DNA of 64,000 nt from Welwitschia mirabilis (taxonomy: Eukaryota; Gnetophyta; Gnetopsida; Welwitschiales). The stretch is taken from the NCBI GenBank assembly GCA_051453625.1, contig JBOZIK010000001.1, positions 164,818,970-164,882,969 of the forward strand, in the 5' to 3' direction. A program made the translations under genes and the position numbers. Shown one piece after another: positions 11,744-24,540 of this stretch. The first letter of the stretch is position 1. Each line of letters opens with the position of its first letter. The notes beneath the pieces were generated by a model. The model saw nothing but the letters and a program-made list of their open reading frames with translations. It was not told where the DNA came from and did not search any database.

Positions 11744-12240
11744 CTTCCATATTTACATGTAATGTTTCTTACAAGACTATAACGCTTATTGAATTCTTTC
11801 TCTTTTAAATTATGATTTATTGTTTCTATGTAATTAAGCTTTATATTGCTTATTATTTACATAGTTGTAATGATTATTAATGTACTTGTATGATTTGGAA
11901 ATATTCTTCTTACATCTTTGTATAGTTTTGTCTTCTTATTATACATCTTTTGTATGTATTAAGACCTTATTCTTAAATGTATAAAAAGACCCCCATATTT
12001 ACTTGTAATGATTCCTATATGATTACATAGCTTTATGAATAATTGTTTTTTAAAATTATGACTTAGTGATTATTTATAATTAAGTTTTATGTTTCTCATA
12101 TTTTTCATAATCTATATTACTTGTTAATTTACTTATATGGTTTTAGCTTCTTTTTCTTGCAACTTATATGATCCTAGGAAATTTGTGTATATTTTGTATG
12201 GTCTAAGATTTCTCTTAAATACTTGTATAGTTTTATGTTT
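11744..12240 (+). repeat. About 245-bp imperfect tandem duplication
   Basis: CCATATTTACnTGTAATG followed by TTnAAATTATGA and TAATTAAGnTTTAT recurs at about 11747 and 11992. The copies are clearly diverged. Confidence 0.65.
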
Positions 12241-12498
12241 TTTTGCATGTTCATATGACTATAGCCAAATTTTCTTTCTCTTATCATAATGAACACTTGT
12301 ATCTTTTAAATAATCCCTTACCCATTTTGTGATTTAAGCTAACTTTCTTTCTTAATATTCCTTAACTCTTAACTTGGCTTGTATTCTTTAAGTAAAGTAA
12401 TAGCTTCAATATAGTGATTCCTTAGAAAAACCTTGAGATAAGCATTAAATCTTATAATCCTCTATTAAAATATAAATCTAGTTTTAATTATAATGTGA

Positions 12499-12924
12499 TG
12501 TAATGTTTTAAATCATTAAATTAATATTGAACTTGTATTTAATAAGGAATAACAAAATCTAAAGAATAATGAATCTTATAACACATCAATTAGACAAAAA
12601 ACAAAGCATCTCTTTACTAAGATAGTAGGAGTTTATCTTTTATGCATTCTTTCCAACTTAGAATAGTGCTTAAAGGTAAAGACATGGACTATGATTTTAT
12701 CCCCTGTTTTGAACCCTTAAGGATCAACCAAGATTGTTATTGGTTACATCCACTTAGTCTATCCATACATACCTTATGCCATAGGCTTATAAATCAAGAT
12801 GAAGGGATATAATGTTATAATCGAAGGGTTTCACTCTTTCATTATAAAGTAGTTATATCTAACTACATGTTAGTTACATTAAAAAAATAATCACTTAATC
12901 ACAAAGTAATTATGAAATATTACA
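12499..12924 (-). repeat. Chromovirus 1 LTR, 3' side
   Basis: Read on the minus strand it starts TGTAATATTTC after a purine-rich AGCAAAGAGAA, directly downstream of the chromodomain-like end of pol. It shares long blocks with 38253-38676, such as TTTAATAAGGAATAACAAAA and AAAGACATG. The left edge is set by the target-duplication match and could shift by a few bases. Confidence 0.7.
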
Positions 12925-13330
12925 TTCTCTTTGCTTTCATATCTTAACTCATCCTGGAGCAGGAACACTTTAGTAGATGGAATAATTACACCTACATCTA
13001 TTGATTATTCATCTTTAATCTTCATTATTGTCTTTACAACAAATTCATTACCATGAAGTTCAAATAGATGTAACTAGAAATAAATATACAATCTATGATT
13101 ATCCTATTTTTTAATTCAATAAATGGGAAGAGATCTATGTTATGAACTCCCTATTCTTTCATGTATTTTGATTTCAATGTATCCATTTAATTAATACTTC
13201 TTTGATTGTATTATTTTGAAGTTTTTTAGTATGGGTATTTAGAAATTCTTCTAGCTATATCTCAAAAGAAAGATGTGGTTTCAATAGGATGTGTTTCCAA
13301 TCAAGTGTATAATTCCAAAATATGTTCTTA
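12925..13330 (-). pseudogene. Chromovirus 1 integrase tail with chromodomain-like end
   Basis: On the minus strand, a stretch containing KEVLIKW, aromatic residues, and later an HLL-like end fits a decayed chromodomain (family pattern VLVKWKG, then a W and an FP-x-L end). Chromodomains steer integration toward heterochromatin in plant chromoviruses. Several stops and likely frameshifts are present. The polypurine tract follows at about 12925-12937. Confidence 0.55.
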
Positions 13331-14700
13331 TAATATGGTTTTATCAAATTAAAATTAAATACTAGATGAATTTGGAATAGTTTTAGTGGTAGTTCTAGTG
13401 TATAAGCCAAGCCTTTAAATTATTCTATAATATTGGATGGGCCATAGTATTAGAAAAGCAACTTATAATAGTTTCCAATCTTCAAAGTGATTCTTTCTGG
13501 TTTAACTCATAAGAGAACATGATCCCCTACTTGAAAGATTATAGTGGTAGGCTTTTGGTTATAGATATTTCTATATCTATTTAGAGCTATCTGTAGCTAC
13601 CTATTGACTCTATTTATGATTTTCTTAATAGATCTTACTTTATAGTTAATCCTTCCTATTTGTCTTTGCACTAGAGTTGACCATGCCACTAAAGTAAAGT
13701 AGTTTGTTTTTATACATAGCTTTAAAATGAAAACATTTTATAGATGTCTAAAAGATTTAGTTATAAGAAAATTCTATCAAGTATAGGTATCTCCCTTAGT
13801 TCTTGGGTTTATTTTCCACACAACATCAAAGGATGTCCTTTAGGATTCTATTAATCCTCTCTATCTATCCATCTATTTTAAGGTGATAGCAAGCACTAAG
13901 CTAAATCTTGGTTTGAAGATTATAGAAGAAGATTTATCAAAATTTTGATAAAAACTTAGGATCTTGATTTGAGATAATGATCTTCGATGCTCCATGTAAT
14001 TTATAATTTCTTGTTTGAAACATAAAGTTAAATTTTTATAGTATTTATACTCTTGATAAAATAGATCATGTTAGTTAACCCATAAAATAAAATAAAAATG
14101 ATGTCATGATGTTTTTTGATAAGAGATAAACATATAATAAGGCCTTTCATTCCAATTTAGATATGCCAAGAGGTTGGAAAAGTCCTACTAGTCTTTCTTG
14201 TTTGATTTTCACTTGTTGATAGACTAAGAAGTTATTGATGTACTTTTTTAGATTTCATTTCATTCTTGATTAAAAATAGTACTTTCTTAAGAGGTAGTAA
14301 TTTCATACCAAACCTAGATATCCTACATTAAAGACTTCATGTTTTGGACACTAGTGTCCTTCTTCATTTGCTTTGTGAAATACAAAATATCTTTTTTACT
14401 AAGTAATTATCTTATGAAATTGTAAAGGTCTCTATACTTTAGTATTCCTATATTAAATAGAATATTACTCAAAAACATAATCTATTAGAAAGGTTCTCCT
14501 TTAAGTATCTAATAAGTTTAGAAGGCATAGTGGTAAGAAGCATATACTTGATTATTTTAAAGGCATCTTCTACCTTGTCTTCCTTGGTATACATTGGAGA
14601 TTGAAGTCATATTCTACCAATAATTCTTTCCATCTTATTTATCTTATATTTAATAATAGTTGTTTCTAGAAGTACTTCAAATTCTTATGATCTATCTTTA
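13330..14700 (-). pseudogene. Chromovirus 1 integrase core
   Basis: Minus-strand translation shows a HGASKIIISNQDPKF block (family HGxPxSIVSDRDxxF) near 13960-14000 and IDGQIERINRILKDIL (family TDGQTERxNxxLE) near 13850-13910, then FQVGDHVLL and LKIG (family YxVGDxVLLK and L..FG) near 13470-13570. The integrase inserts element DNA. The second catalytic aspartate position reads N in SNQD, consistent with G-to-A decay. There are many stops; the gene is dead. Confidence 0.8.
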
Positions 14701-16900
14701 GTAGGAATTTTCCACTAAGCAAGTAATATTACTAGATATTTAGAGTAGGCATCATAACTACTAGTTCCAAGTCATGAATTATGTGATGCCTCTTGTATTG
14801 GTTTAGTTTATTGGACTCATATCCCATAAGCATTCCTTTCTAATTTAGTGTTATACCAATCCCTTAAGTAGAAGCATTTGTGATGACTATTAATTTTTTA
14901 TTCATATATATAATATTTAGAATGGGTATTAATGCTAATAGAATTTTTATTCTTAGGAAGGCTTCCTTACATATATAGGTAAAGTTGAATACTATTGTAT
15001 ATTATATTAACTCTATGAATGAAGTTTCAATTGAGAGGATTCTAAAATTAACATTATGTAGAATCCTATCAATACCAAGAAACTTTATTTTTTGTTATAT
15101 TTTTTAACTCAAATAATTTTCTTACCCAGCCTACATATTTGACAAATCGGTAAGGGGATGTCCACTCCATAGATGCAGCCAGACATAGTTGGTTATCTTT
15201 GTAAAGTTGTCTAGACTACCAATAATACCAATAGAGTTTGTAGTTGGTGTAAACGCTTCACTATCACTTGGTCCTCCCTTCACCATTGCTGAAGATTGGA
15301 CACAACCGTGTGACTTGCTCTACCAGTACTGAGCTGGCATTCTGTCTATTGCCTATAGGCAGCTCATAAACACGTGTGTTATGATTAGGCATCATCCTGT
15401 ATATGGGCTGGTAGTGGTTGGTGGTGACTTGGCTACTTAGCGTTCAGTGGTATACCACCTCAGCATATGGCAGGGTTCAACCTTGAGCTTTCGAGCCCAT
15501 ATTTTAAAACCAGTAGGTACTAGGCTTTAGTTAAGAAAGGTGTAATTTCCTGTTTAGAGATAATTTAAACCAAGTAGTTTAATTTAGTTTAAAAAATCAC
15601 ACTTTATCAGTTTAGTCTTAAGCTCATGGCTATTTAATAATTATAAAAATTTACTAAGATGATCTACATGTGTATTCTTATGATTTGAATATACTAGAAT
15701 ATCATCTAATAATACTACCATAAAGTTATCTAGATATGAGTTAAAAACATCATTTATTAGACTCATGAATGTTATGGAAGCATTAATAACTCCAAATGGC
15801 ATTACTGCAAATTCATAGTACTCATATATTATTTTAAATGTTGTTTTGTATGTATCCTTTTCTCTAATCCTTATTTGATGCTATTCTAATCTCATTTTAA
15901 TTATAAAAAACATTCTTCACTTTAAAATTAATCTAGAAGATAATCAATCCTAGATAGAGGATAATTATTTTTATGATGATCTTATTCAACTATTAATAGC
16001 TAATGCATAATCTTAGGGTGTTGTCCTTCTTCTTAACAAAGAACATAAGGGCATCCTAGGAAGATACACTTAGGTGACTTTTTCTTTCCAATAGAACTTA
16101 TTTAAGTTAAAGCTTTAACTTTCTAATATCCATCACTAAGAATTTGTATTAGGCCCTTTTTACTAGTTTTATTCTGAGAATTAGATCAATGATGTACTCT
16201 ACTTTTATTTTAGGTGATAGAGCTATAGTTTCCACAAAGTCTTGATTAAATTATTGTAATCCTTATGGAATAATATGTTGAAAACTTGTAACTTTCTATT
16301 TGATTATTTCTAGAAGTAATTTTTCCTATGTTACTACCTTTTTAATTTTCTTTCTAATGGTTAAGAAGATATTCTAATTCTTTCTCTCCTCGTTAAGTGT
16401 TTCATCCCTAAATAAGGATGGGACTATCAAGGTTCTTTAATGAAAATTTATTTAAATCCTATAGATAACTAAAAAAGTACATTTATAAGATGGCTTTATT
16501 AATTCTAATGCGAGGCTATTAAATTTATTTCTAAGTTTAAGATTTTGAATTAAAACATTTATCAATCCTTCTTTTCATCTTATGAGAGGGTATTTTCCCC
16601 TACTATTCCTATGAAGGATTTGGGTTCTTTAAAGGAAGTGATATTTAATTTTTAAAATAAAAAAGAAGTTATTAGATTATAAGAAGCATCACTATTAACT
16701 ACAAATAAAATTAAAAATAAATCTTATAAGTCTAAAAGAAAAAATTGATTTATTACTAAACCTATATGGATAGTGGCATATACCTTTTTATAGGTATTTC
16801 CTTAATGTGGTTTTACATAAGGTTGATTTTAAGTGAGAGGTATAATTTTAGAGCTTCTATATAGATAATTCCTAAGAATGTGGTCTTTTTTTTTTAAAAA
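14700..16900 (-). pseudogene. Chromovirus 1 reverse transcriptase / RNase H (and protease region)
   Basis: Minus-strand frames give the gypsy RT blocks in order: FFVKKKD near 16040, a DYLLD segment, YEFAVMPFGV near 15800, and LLDDILVYS with DD near 15680 (family YVDDILVYS; the Y position is altered). KCDFF follows near 15580. A GC-rich insertion of about 400 bp then interrupts the gene, and an FLG-like segment resumes near 15080. RNase H should lie at 14700-15100 but is too decayed to mark residues, as is the protease right of 16300. Multiple stops and frame changes. Confidence 0.8.
15124..15530 (+). mobile_element. GC-rich insertion, SINE-like candidate
   Basis: About 400 bp at roughly 45-50% GC sits inside the AT-rich gypsy RT gene. 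TAGCGTTCAGTGG (15438-15450) fits a tRNA A box and GGTTCAACC (15474-15482) a B box, 23 bp apart, which is closer than usual. TGCCTATAGGCA is a perfect palindrome at 15349-15360. No coding frame or clear target duplication was found. It could be a SINE (the tRNA-like head would point right) or another young insert. That it is an insertion is clearer than what it is. Confidence 0.5.
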
Positions 16901-17600
16901 AATTTTTCTCACTCATGAAAATGATCTTCTTCTAAATTCTTCATGAGGAGGCTAGTCCTTGATGTTAGTAGTTGTGGTTGTCCATACTACTTGGTTTCCT
17001 TCTATTCTCTTGAATGTTTACATAATGTTTTATTTTTCGATAGGAATTCTCAATAGTTTTAATCTCTAAAGTATAGAGGATGCTATGGATCTTAGATGAA
17101 AGTATGTTAATGAAGTTATTAATGAGATACTTCTCTAAGAATTTTTTCTGATACTTTATAACACTCTAGAATTTTGATCAACATTCATCCAATGGATTCT
17201 TTCCTAAACTTCCATCATCTAATCCTTAATAAAGTCATTAAGAATAAAATTATTTCTAAGTTCTTCTATGAAAATCTCCCAAGTAATTTTATAATCAAAT
17301 TTTTACTAGAATTAAATCCATCATTCTTATGCAATTCTAGTAAGAAAGATAGTATTACAAATATCTTGTAATGTATTTTAGAGAATAAAAGATTTTTTCT
17401 ATCTATTAGACTCATGACATAGCTTCCTCACTAGTTTCTACTTTACCCTTATAGATTTATGAATGAATCATTTTAGTGATTTTATTCCTCTTTTTTCCAT
17501 CTACTATTAGGCCATTTTCTTAGTTCTTCTATGTTTAGAATCCTCCGTTATAAACTTTGGAGATTAAACTATCTGGTAGAAGAGTTCTCTCAAAAAGTGG
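16900..17600 (-). pseudogene. Chromovirus 1 gag fragment
   Basis: Minus-strand translation near 17040-17260 gives a FLEKYLINNF-like segment followed by NSYRKIKHYVN, which fits the gypsy gag capsid region (family FxxKYF, then a Q-rich M-xVxEYxxxF block). Gag forms the particle that packages the RNA. No zinc knuckle could be placed. The position, upstream of RT in minus orientation, is as expected. Confidence 0.5.
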
Positions 17601-17944
17601 ATTGCTATTGTGGTGATTCATATTGATCATATTCCATTAGGTGATATGGTTGTTTTAAGAGTAAAAGAAGTAAATCAACCTTATTAAAGAGCTTTTAGTT
17701 CTATGAGCAAATATCATTTAACTAGTTCTCAAGAGTTTCTATTCTCAAATTTACTCTTTTTTCTATAAATCTCAAAGTGGTTCTATATACCCCTTTTTCC
17801 ATTCCCCCTAATGGATAGTAGTATTCTTAAATAGGTTTACTTTAAGAAGTTTTTTTCTATAACTATTATTATAGTTAATTAATGTTTGGTAACTATTTAA
17901 ACTAATTAGCTATGTAGCTATCATAATTATTATAACTATTTAAA

Positions 17945-18960
17945 AGGCAAGAAACTATGACATCAAGATTAGGAAGAGGAAAGTATAACATTAGGCCTAA
18001 GAAATGGGAAACTATGATGTCAAAGCTTATATGTGATAAATATGACATTAAGACTAAGAAGAATAAAATATGATGTTATTCTTGGGGAAAAATAGCTATG
18101 GCATTAAATCTTGAAGTGGTAACTATAACATTAGACCTAGGAAAAGGTAAGTATGATGTTATATCTTATAGTCATCAAATACAATGTCAAGCATAAGAAG
18201 AGGTAAGTGTTATGTTAGGCCTAGAAGATAGACAATTGTGATATCATAATTTATAATCAACTATGAAATTAGCTTCTAAATGTGATGTTAGACTTTATAA
18301 TGAAGTGTGATGTCAATTTTTAAACTCTGACATTAGCCTTCGACTATAATGTTAAACTTTATAACTAAGTGTGACATTAGCTTTAAGTGTAAAATTGGAC
18401 TTTATAACAAAGTGTAATGTTAACCTCTAAACTGTTGGAATCTAAGTACGACATGAAACTTTATGACAAAGTGCAATGTTAGCCTTTGAATTGTGATGTC
18501 AGTCTCCAAGTATGATGTTGGACTTAATGACAAAGTGTAACATTAGTCTTTGAACTATAACATCATATTTTAATGTAACATTAAACTTTGTAACAAAGTA
18601 TAACATTATCCTATAAACTAAGATGTTATCCTGCAAGTGTTACATTAGAATCTATAATGAAGTATAACATTAGCCTTTAAACTATGGTGTTGACATTTAA
18701 ATATGAGATTAGATTTTATGACCAAGTGTAACATTAAAAGTGGGGCTCATGACTATGACATTAAGAGTTTTTTCTAACTATGACATTAGGATTGAAATCC
18801 CTAACTGACATTAGACTTGTAAATTAAGTGTGACATTGGATATGAGGTCCTCAACTATGATTTTAGACCTATGAACTGAGAGTGATGTTAGGTGTAGAAT
18901 CCTCAACTATAATGTTAAACTTGAGAATTAAGTATGATGTTGGAAATGAGGCCCTCCATT
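17945..18960 (+). repeat. Decayed minisatellite, TGACATTA-type
   Basis: About 1 kb in which TGACATTA, TGATGTTA or TAACATTA recurs every 20-50 bp, usually followed by GRCTTTATAAC or a run like AAGTGTGACATTAGCC. Unit order is fairly regular from 18240 to 18740 (about 45 bp per unit) and looser at both ends. No ORF. It lies in the 5' part of chromovirus 1, upstream of gag. Confidence 0.8.
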
Positions 18961-19785
18961 AAGTTAACTAGACTTACACTATAATTGGAATAGGATCTAT
19001 AGTTAAATTAACTAGACCATAATTATTTCTTTAATAAAGTTTAAGGGTTAATTTAATCCTAAGTCTTGTTATTATAAATAGACATTGATCTTTCTATTTT
19101 TTCACTTATTTTACATGTGAGTAGTCTAACCCCCTCCCTATTCTAGATACATCTTTACTTTATTTCTTTTCTTATTCTTCTTTTCTATTCTGTTTAAATC
19201 TATTTTGCATTCTTATTATGAGTCATTTTTTATAAGTGATATTAGGAAAAACCTATTTATAATCTTTTTAATTTAATTCTTTTTTCTTATTTTCTATTTA
19301 AGATATGATTTAGTACTTTTTCCTTATATTTCTTGAAATTTAAAAAATGTTCATACTACTAAATTGGAGATTTAAAAGAGCACTTTATAGTTGAGGTTTT
19401 CTTGGTTATTTACCTTGAATTTAATTGATCTTTATAACTTTTATTTCTTTTGACTTTAAAATTCAACTATCTTATATATTTTAGATTCTTTGTATGCTTC
19501 CTTTGATCCTCAAAATGATACCATCTTATACCTCATCCATGATCTTATTTTTATTTTAAAGGAGAGAATTCGTGTAGTCTTTAGATTGAGTGAAGGAAAT
19601 GGAATTTCCTTAAAATGATTCATTCCAATTCTATCTTTATAGATCTCTTGGATAAAAAATTAGATGAATTTATTTTTGTAAGAGAAGCAGATACCCATAA
19701 AAGTGATGTAGCCACTGCCAATTTTATAACTTATTATTGTGCTACTTGTTTCCAACTAATTATTTGTCATACCTTCCTATATAAC
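18961..19785. other. Non-coding stretch before copia B
   Basis: AT-rich. TTATTATAAATAGACA near 19069 looks like a plant LTR promoter TATA box, but no LTR ends could be matched. No gene seen. Confidence 0.4.
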
Positions 19786-19954
19786 TACTAAGGCTAGTAC
19801 ATACTATGGTCTCATGCCTAGGGATATGTGAAAACCTAGTGATGTACTTACCTATTTAAGAAAGCTCTTTGTTAAATAAGTACTAAAGAAAAGAAATAAA
19901 TTTTTGATTTGAAATCTTGTTGCTCTTGATATTTTGGAATTTATTGATCTAATA
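19786..19954 (+). repeat. 5' LTR of copia B
   Basis: It begins TACTAAGGCTAG (TG mutated to TA) and shares with the 3' LTR the blocks CCATGCCTAGG-like, CCTATTTAAG and CTCTTGATATTTTGG. The CTATTTAAG box near 19853 is a likely TATA element. Confidence 0.88.
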
Positions 19955-19956
19955 AC

Positions 19957-19970
19957 TAGAATTAGAGCTT
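19957..19970 (+). promoter_or_regulatory. Primer-binding site of copia B
   Basis: TAGAATTAGAGCTT matches 11 of 14 bases of the plant initiator-tRNA-Met site TGGTATCAGAGCTT, two bases after the LTR. Confidence 0.8.
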
Positions 19971-22362
19971 TATATGGGATCTTATGGATCTCTCAGGCTA
20001 GGGTTCTTGAGCCTCTTAGAGCTTCTTGGCAATTATTAAGCTTCTTTAAGCTTTTTGTATCATCAATCCTTACTCAGATTCTTGGAGCTTATGGAGCCTC
20101 TTTTAGGCCTCTTGTTGGGCTTCTTATTGAGCTCTCTTTAAAGTTTTTTTAAGCCCTCTTTTCTATGGCTTTTTGGGCTTCTATTTTGGTCCTCTATTTC
20201 TCTCTCCTACCTTTTTTTTCTCTTTTTTAAAAGCATTTTTTGATAAAATACAAACATTTTTTAAGGGAGAATTTTTCTAAAAGAAACAAATTTATTTTTG
20301 AAAGGGGCTTATTTTCTTTTATACAAGAATATATTTTTCCTTAATAGATTATTTTTTAAGAAACAGTGTTTTTAGATAGGAAGTAAATTTTTGTGGTTTG
20401 TATGTGTTGATCTACATTAGTCATCCTATAATTTCCATTTGTGATTCACCTGATTGTTGACTCCTTTGATGTCTTTTGTGCTATTAGCATTACCTTGATA
20501 TCTTCTATGCTATTGATGCCTTCTTGTTATCTTCTCTTCATGTCTCAATTATTTTTATGTACCATTGTCTATTTCTTGCACTAAGTGTTTATAATCTTCT
20601 TCTCTTGCCTTGTATTTCCATAGATTATATCTTCTGTGCTTGTAGCATCACTGTGTTCTCTATTTTTTGTGTTCATCCACGCCTATGTTGATAACCTCTT
20701 ATACTACTTTTTAGCTGCCTCATGTACCTAAAATATGCTCTTCTTATTGCACCTGTGTCATGCTCTTATGATTTTTTTCTACTTTTTGCTAGTATCTATG
20801 CTAATCTCCATCATGGTCTATATTAGTCTTCCACCTATTCATCAAGTTTGTTTTCCTATCTATGTTTCTTACTTGCATTTATCACACTACTATCTTCTTA
20901 TCCATTTGTGCCTACAGTCTTTCTAATCTACTACCCCTTGCATGATCTGATGTGTTCTCACTTAGCCACTACCATGATATTATCTTAGGTTCTTTCTATT
21001 TAAGCTTATTTCTAGCGAATGCTATTCTTCTATCCTTAATTACCTACTCACTATTGCTATGTTGCTATAGCCATTGTGTTATCTATCATAGATCTATACT
21101 CTCTCAGTGGAGCTAGCACTGCACGAATGATGCTCTTATCCTCCATGGCACTGTCATTCTATTCTCACTATGCTTGTCATTGCTAATCATGTACCTAGGA
21201 TATGTCCTATTCCCTATGTAGTGCTAGTACCTTTTTGATTATTTTAGTTATAGTTTGTTTTCACTAATGAATTATTATTATAGCAGTTAAATTATTACTA
21301 TGTTATGGAGAAGCTAGTAGGTTCAATTTCATGTAGTGTAAAAATTCAAATTTTTAAATTTGTATGAATTGCTTTCTTATTCTTGTACACATGTAGTTTA
21401 GTTAAGCTATTACTCAGCCATTGTCAGTTTTTGTGGACATTTGTTTAGTTGAGCCATTGCTCAACCATTAGCCCTGTTTTATGCACATTGGTAGTTTTAG
21501 TATTTTTTAATATTTTGAGTTTATTTTTTAATTTCTTTGAGTTTTTTTGGATAATTTTTTGTATTTGTAAGTCCTTAACTCAGTTTTGTTAAGCATAGTT
21601 TTTATTCATTTAAAGATTTTTGGGCATTTTTTGAAAATTGTAAGGACTTAACCTTATTTTTTATCTCATCAATTTGAATTTGGGATATGGATCAAGATCC
21701 ACTTAACTTAATTTTTCTCTTAATTAGATTTTTTTTATGATTTAAAGAAATTAAACTAAGTTTGGAATGTTGAACGATATCCACTTAGCTTAAGTATACC
21801 AAATTAGACCCTATTCTCATGTATGTTTTTGGTGTTTTTTTCCTTTTTTCTTTATTACATTAAATTTTTTTTGGTAATTAAGGTTAAAATTTGAAAATTA
21901 CTTTCACCCCTTAACATATCACATTTTACATTGGCAATAAGTTTTGATTGGTAGTGAGCATGAGGAGTCTTATGTAAAAAGAGATCCATGTTAGGCTACA
22001 CTATTCTTTGAGTTTGCTATGCACTCTTAACTACCTTAATTGTGAAGTTTGGGTTATACAAGATCCATATTTCTCTTAAAAAAAAATGTCCTAGATGCTC
22101 TAAGGTCTAGATTCTTGTGTACATCTTAGTAACTAAGGGCATATTGAGTGAAGGCCAAAGGCATAGTGGTAAGATATGCTTGGATTTTATCACCAATTTG
22201 ATAGGGAGTCATAAGTTTAATCAATATTAACATTGCATGGTACTCTTTCCTATCCAATGACTTAGAAGTTCCATTGAGGTGATTCATAATTTTTTCCTTT
22301 TACTCCCTTAGGAAACAAGGGCACCACCTTAGATAGGATGTGATCACTATCCAAATTTCAAA
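19971..22362. other. Long leader of copia B, no gene seen
   Basis: Pyrimidine-rich, AT-rich sequence with no gag signal for 3.6 kb after the LTR, far longer than a normal copia leader. 19975-20220 repeats short GAGCTTnTTGG-like and GCTTCTT blocks. Part of this may be another unrecognised insertion. Confidence 0.5.
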
Positions 22363-23149
22363 NNNNNNNNNNNNNNNNNNNNNNNNNNNNNNNNNNNNNN
22401 NNNNNNNNNNNNNNNNNNNNNNNNNNNNNNNNNNNNNNNNNNNNNNNNNNNNNNNNNNNNNNNNNNNNNNNNNNNNNNNNNNNNNNNNNNNNNNNNNNNN
22501 NNNNNNNNNNNNNNNNNNNNNNNNNNNNNNNNNNNNNNNNNNNNNNNNNNNNNNNNNNNNNNNNNNNNNNNNNNNNNNNNNNNNNNNNNNNNNNNNNNNN
22601 NNNNNNNNNNNNNNNNNNNNNNNNNNNNNNNNNNNNNNNNNNNNNNNNNNNNNNNNNNNNNNNNNNNNNNNNNNNNNNNNNNNNNNNNNNNNNNNNNNNN
22701 NNNNNNNNNNNNNNNNNNNNNNNNNNNNNNNNNNNNNNNNNNNNNNNNNNNNNNNNNNNNNNNNNNNNNNNNNNNNNNNNNNNNNNNNNNNNNNNNNNNN
22801 NNNNNNNNNNNNNNNNNNNNNNNNNNNNNNNNNNNNNNNNNNNNNNNNNNNNNNNNNNNNNNNNNNNNNNNNNNNNNNNNNNNNNNNNNNNNNNNNNNNN
22901 NNNNNNNNNNNNNNNNNNNNNNNNNNNNNNNNNNNNNNNNNNNNNNNNNNNNNNNNNNNNNNNNNNNNNNNNNNNNNNNNNNNNNNNNNNNNNNNNNNNN
23001 NNNNNNNNNNNNNNNNNNNNNNNNNNNNNNNNNNNNNNNNNNNNNNNNNNNNNNNNNNNNNNNNNNNNNNNNNNNNNNNNNNNNNNNNNNNNNNNNNNNN
23101 NNNNNNNNNNNNNNNNNNNNNNNNNNNNNNNNNNNNNNNNNNNNNNNNN
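22363..23149. other. Assembly gap (787 N)
   Basis: Run of N inside copia B. Nothing can be said of its contents. Confidence 0.99.
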
Positions 23150-23619
23150 TATATTTTCATCATTTAATAATCAAATTAGGCCCCTTCACATTAAAATTTA
23201 CCTTACTAACATTAAGAACTCTTTAATAATTTACTTTGTTTGTTCTTGTGCATGTGGGTTTTGCATGATTTTGGTGAGGAGTGTCTTGATTATTATACAT
23301 TATGATTTGGATAAATTAGTTAGATTTTTAGGATTAATTCCTTTTTGATATGACTAAACCTCTCCATCATGATCTTATTTTTTCTTTTATTTTATTTGCA
23401 TTATGAGTTGAATAAATCATTTAAACTTATGAATGAGAGCAAAATCCCTTTTCAGGTGACTATACCAATGTATTTAGTTTTTTTCTCTTTGGGTTTTTGA
23501 TGAGGTTTCTTTGTGTATTGAATACATTATTTTTTTAATAGTGAATGTGAACAAGATCCCTCTAGAATTCAACTTTACCTTACAACTTGTTAATCCCTCT
23601 CTGTCTTTCTTTTTTAGTA

Positions 23620-24540
23620 TTCATCATGACTTCAATATCGAAAGGTAGATTTTACATCTTATTAGAGAGCTCCAAACCTGTTTTGACTACAAGAGTAATG
23701 TCCAATATTAGGATGATCTTGCATAATGATTAGATTTGGGAGGATTGAAATGATGATTTTATATCAAAAATTTAGCATATATGATTTTGGTATAAAATTT
23801 TTTAAATAGGAGAATTTTCCTCTTTAATATTTAGATGAAGAAAAGGCATGGAAAGCCATTGATCATAAGATCAAAGAGATAATGCAAAAATTAGTGGCTA
23901 CTTCACATAAAAAGTTAGTTAATATAAGTAAGTCTTATTATACTAGCTATGATACTTTATAGAATACATTTTATATGGAGAATGATATTCAGTTATTCAA
24001 TATCATTACAAGCATGAGTAACCTTTGCTATGAAAGGGATAAAATGCATTATCTCATAGCTCAAATCATGGATATTAAAAGAAAGGTTGTTAGATAGATA
24101 TAACTTAAAAAATTTTACATAAATTATGTCAACTTGATTCATTACTATTCAGAGGATCCTTTTTTTTGTAGCTATACCCTATCTCTTCATGGATGTAAGT
24201 AGCTACCTAATATGAACTTTAACATGCTCAGTAAGGATTTTTTTACTATAGAAGCTTAGTTTAACTTCATAGATTCCTCATCCTCTAATGTGGCTTGCAA
24301 AGTTTCTCATTCTTATGGATTTCCTTTTAAACATAAGAAGTCTTTTAACAACTCTCATCTGTAAAAGACATCACATCATGAAAAGAGTAAGGATTTACAA
24401 AAATAGCAAAATAATCCTAATCAAACTTCATTGAACAAGATACAAGTTTAGAATACTGCTACTTTGAAAAAAATATCAATGCTCATAATGTGGAAGAAGT
24501 GATCATACCTCAAACTTCTATCAGATACCTTCAAATAAGA
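23620..24540 (+). pseudogene. Copia B gag remnant
   Basis: Scattered frames between about 23628 (MTSISK-like start) and 24540 lie where gag must be, upstream of the protease block. Residues such as CGRSDH followed by SNFYQI near 24490-24530 are compatible with a decayed zinc knuckle (C and H kept, others lost). Frames shift often and stops are many. Confidence 0.5.

Larger units (their letters stand above)
8486..12493. other. Non-coding AT-rich region with local duplications
   Basis: I see no supported gene in this 4 kb. It holds several tandem duplications (listed separately) and one polypurine-tract-like run followed by TG at 11431-11438 (GAAGGGGGATG) with a TATA-like TTATAAATAG about 70 bp on. 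That combination could mark the start of another old LTR, but no partner was found. Confidence 0.5.

Noticed and set aside
15438-15482. Functional tRNA gene
   Set aside because: A and B boxes are present but too close, and no cloverleaf stems could be paired; kept only as a SINE hint.
17174-17371. 65-codon plus ORF
   Set aside because: Opposite strand of the chromovirus 1 gag region, where the minus strand fits a known family.
19934-20152. 72-codon plus ORF after the copia B LTR
   Set aside because: It overlaps the LTR end and primer-binding site; the leucine and serine richness comes from short GCTTCTT repeats.
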